A stretch of 6,593 nucleotides of DNA from Verrucomicrobiota bacterium (GTDB lineage: Bacteria > Verrucomicrobiota > Verrucomicrobiia > Opitutales > UBA953). The translations under genes and the position numbers were made by a program. The notes below the pieces were generated by a model. That model saw only the letters and a program-made list of their open reading frames with translations. It made no database searches and was not told the origin of the DNA. This document shows, one piece after another, positions 6,549 through 6,593 of this stretch; the first letter of the stretch is position 1; the number at the start of each line of letters is the position of its first letter. The stretch spans positions 1 to 6,593 of the forward strand of contig RDYO01000117.1 of the NCBI GenBank assembly GCA_004293385.1, read 5' to 3'.

Positions 6549-6593
6549 CTATTTCTTCTTCGGGAAGGCCACGGAGAACGCGATGGCCAAGGC
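6549..6593 (-). CDS. Possible C-terminal end of an upstream gene (partial)
   Basis: On the minus strand, one frame from the window edge reads ALAIAFSVAFPKKK followed by TAG (6551-6549), 48 bases before the exporter start. A hydrophobic stretch ending in three lysines is a plausible protein end, and the spacing and orientation would make it the gene before the exporter in the same operon. Fourteen codons are too few to name a family or to prove that this frame is coding; the other two minus frames also run through part of this stretch. Confidence 0.4.
   Translation of the reverse strand, partial: ALAIAFSVAFPKKK

Noticed and set aside
6501..6593. A promoter for the minus-strand operon
   Set aside because: No convincing -35/-10 pair was seen in this GC-rich leader; the real promoter may lie further upstream, outside the window.
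1..6593. CRISPR array, tRNA, rRNA, insertion sequence or tandem repeat
   Set aside because: No repeated units, cloverleaf-like segments, transposase frames or rRNA-like stretches were found by reading both strands.

Overview
The window is high-GC bacterial chromosomal DNA, almost fully coding, with short gaps. An MsbA-type exporter beside a GT9 (heptosyltransferase-family) protein points to a Gram-negative cell that builds a glycolipid or LPS-like envelope. Together with an active-type formylglycine-generating enzyme, a CrtI/CrtISO-like FAD enzyme, and Lys-Lys protein ends, it suggests a PVC-group bacterium such as a Verrucomicrobiota member. That placement is inference from gene content, not proof.

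Layout. On the + strand, 1-922 holds most of a formylglycine-generating enzyme (sulfatase activator), probably cut at its N-terminus by the window edge. It converges on a minus-strand gene row, and the two transcription units meet at a strong perfect hairpin (915-940) in which the two stop codons pair with each other. The minus-strand row reads, in transcription order: the last 14 codons of a possible gene (6593-6549), an MsbA-like ABC exporter (6500-4695), a GT9-family glycosyltransferase-like protein (4693-3695), a CrtI/CrtISO/RetSat-superfamily FAD oxidoreductase (3651-2230), and a major facilitator transporter (2219-933). Gaps between the four complete genes are 1, 43 and 10 bases, so they are probably one operon. 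There is no stretch of more than 300 bases without a gene, and no tRNA, rRNA, CRISPR array, insertion sequence or phage gene was seen.

How the genes may work together. The ABC exporter and GT9 protein are a familiar pairing in LPS or glycolipid assembly: a sugar is added on the cytoplasmic side and the lipid is flipped across the inner membrane. The FAD enzyme and MFS carrier downstream are not standard partners of that pathway, which makes the operon worth a second look. The GT9 protein lacks the Asp that acts as catalytic base in WaaC-type enzymes and has altered donor-binding motifs, so it may be a divergent or non-catalytic member. The FGE on the other strand is unlikely to belong to this operon; its sulfatase clients are not in the window.

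The long open frames opposite the FAD, ABC and MFS genes look like high-GC antisense shadows and are not annotated.
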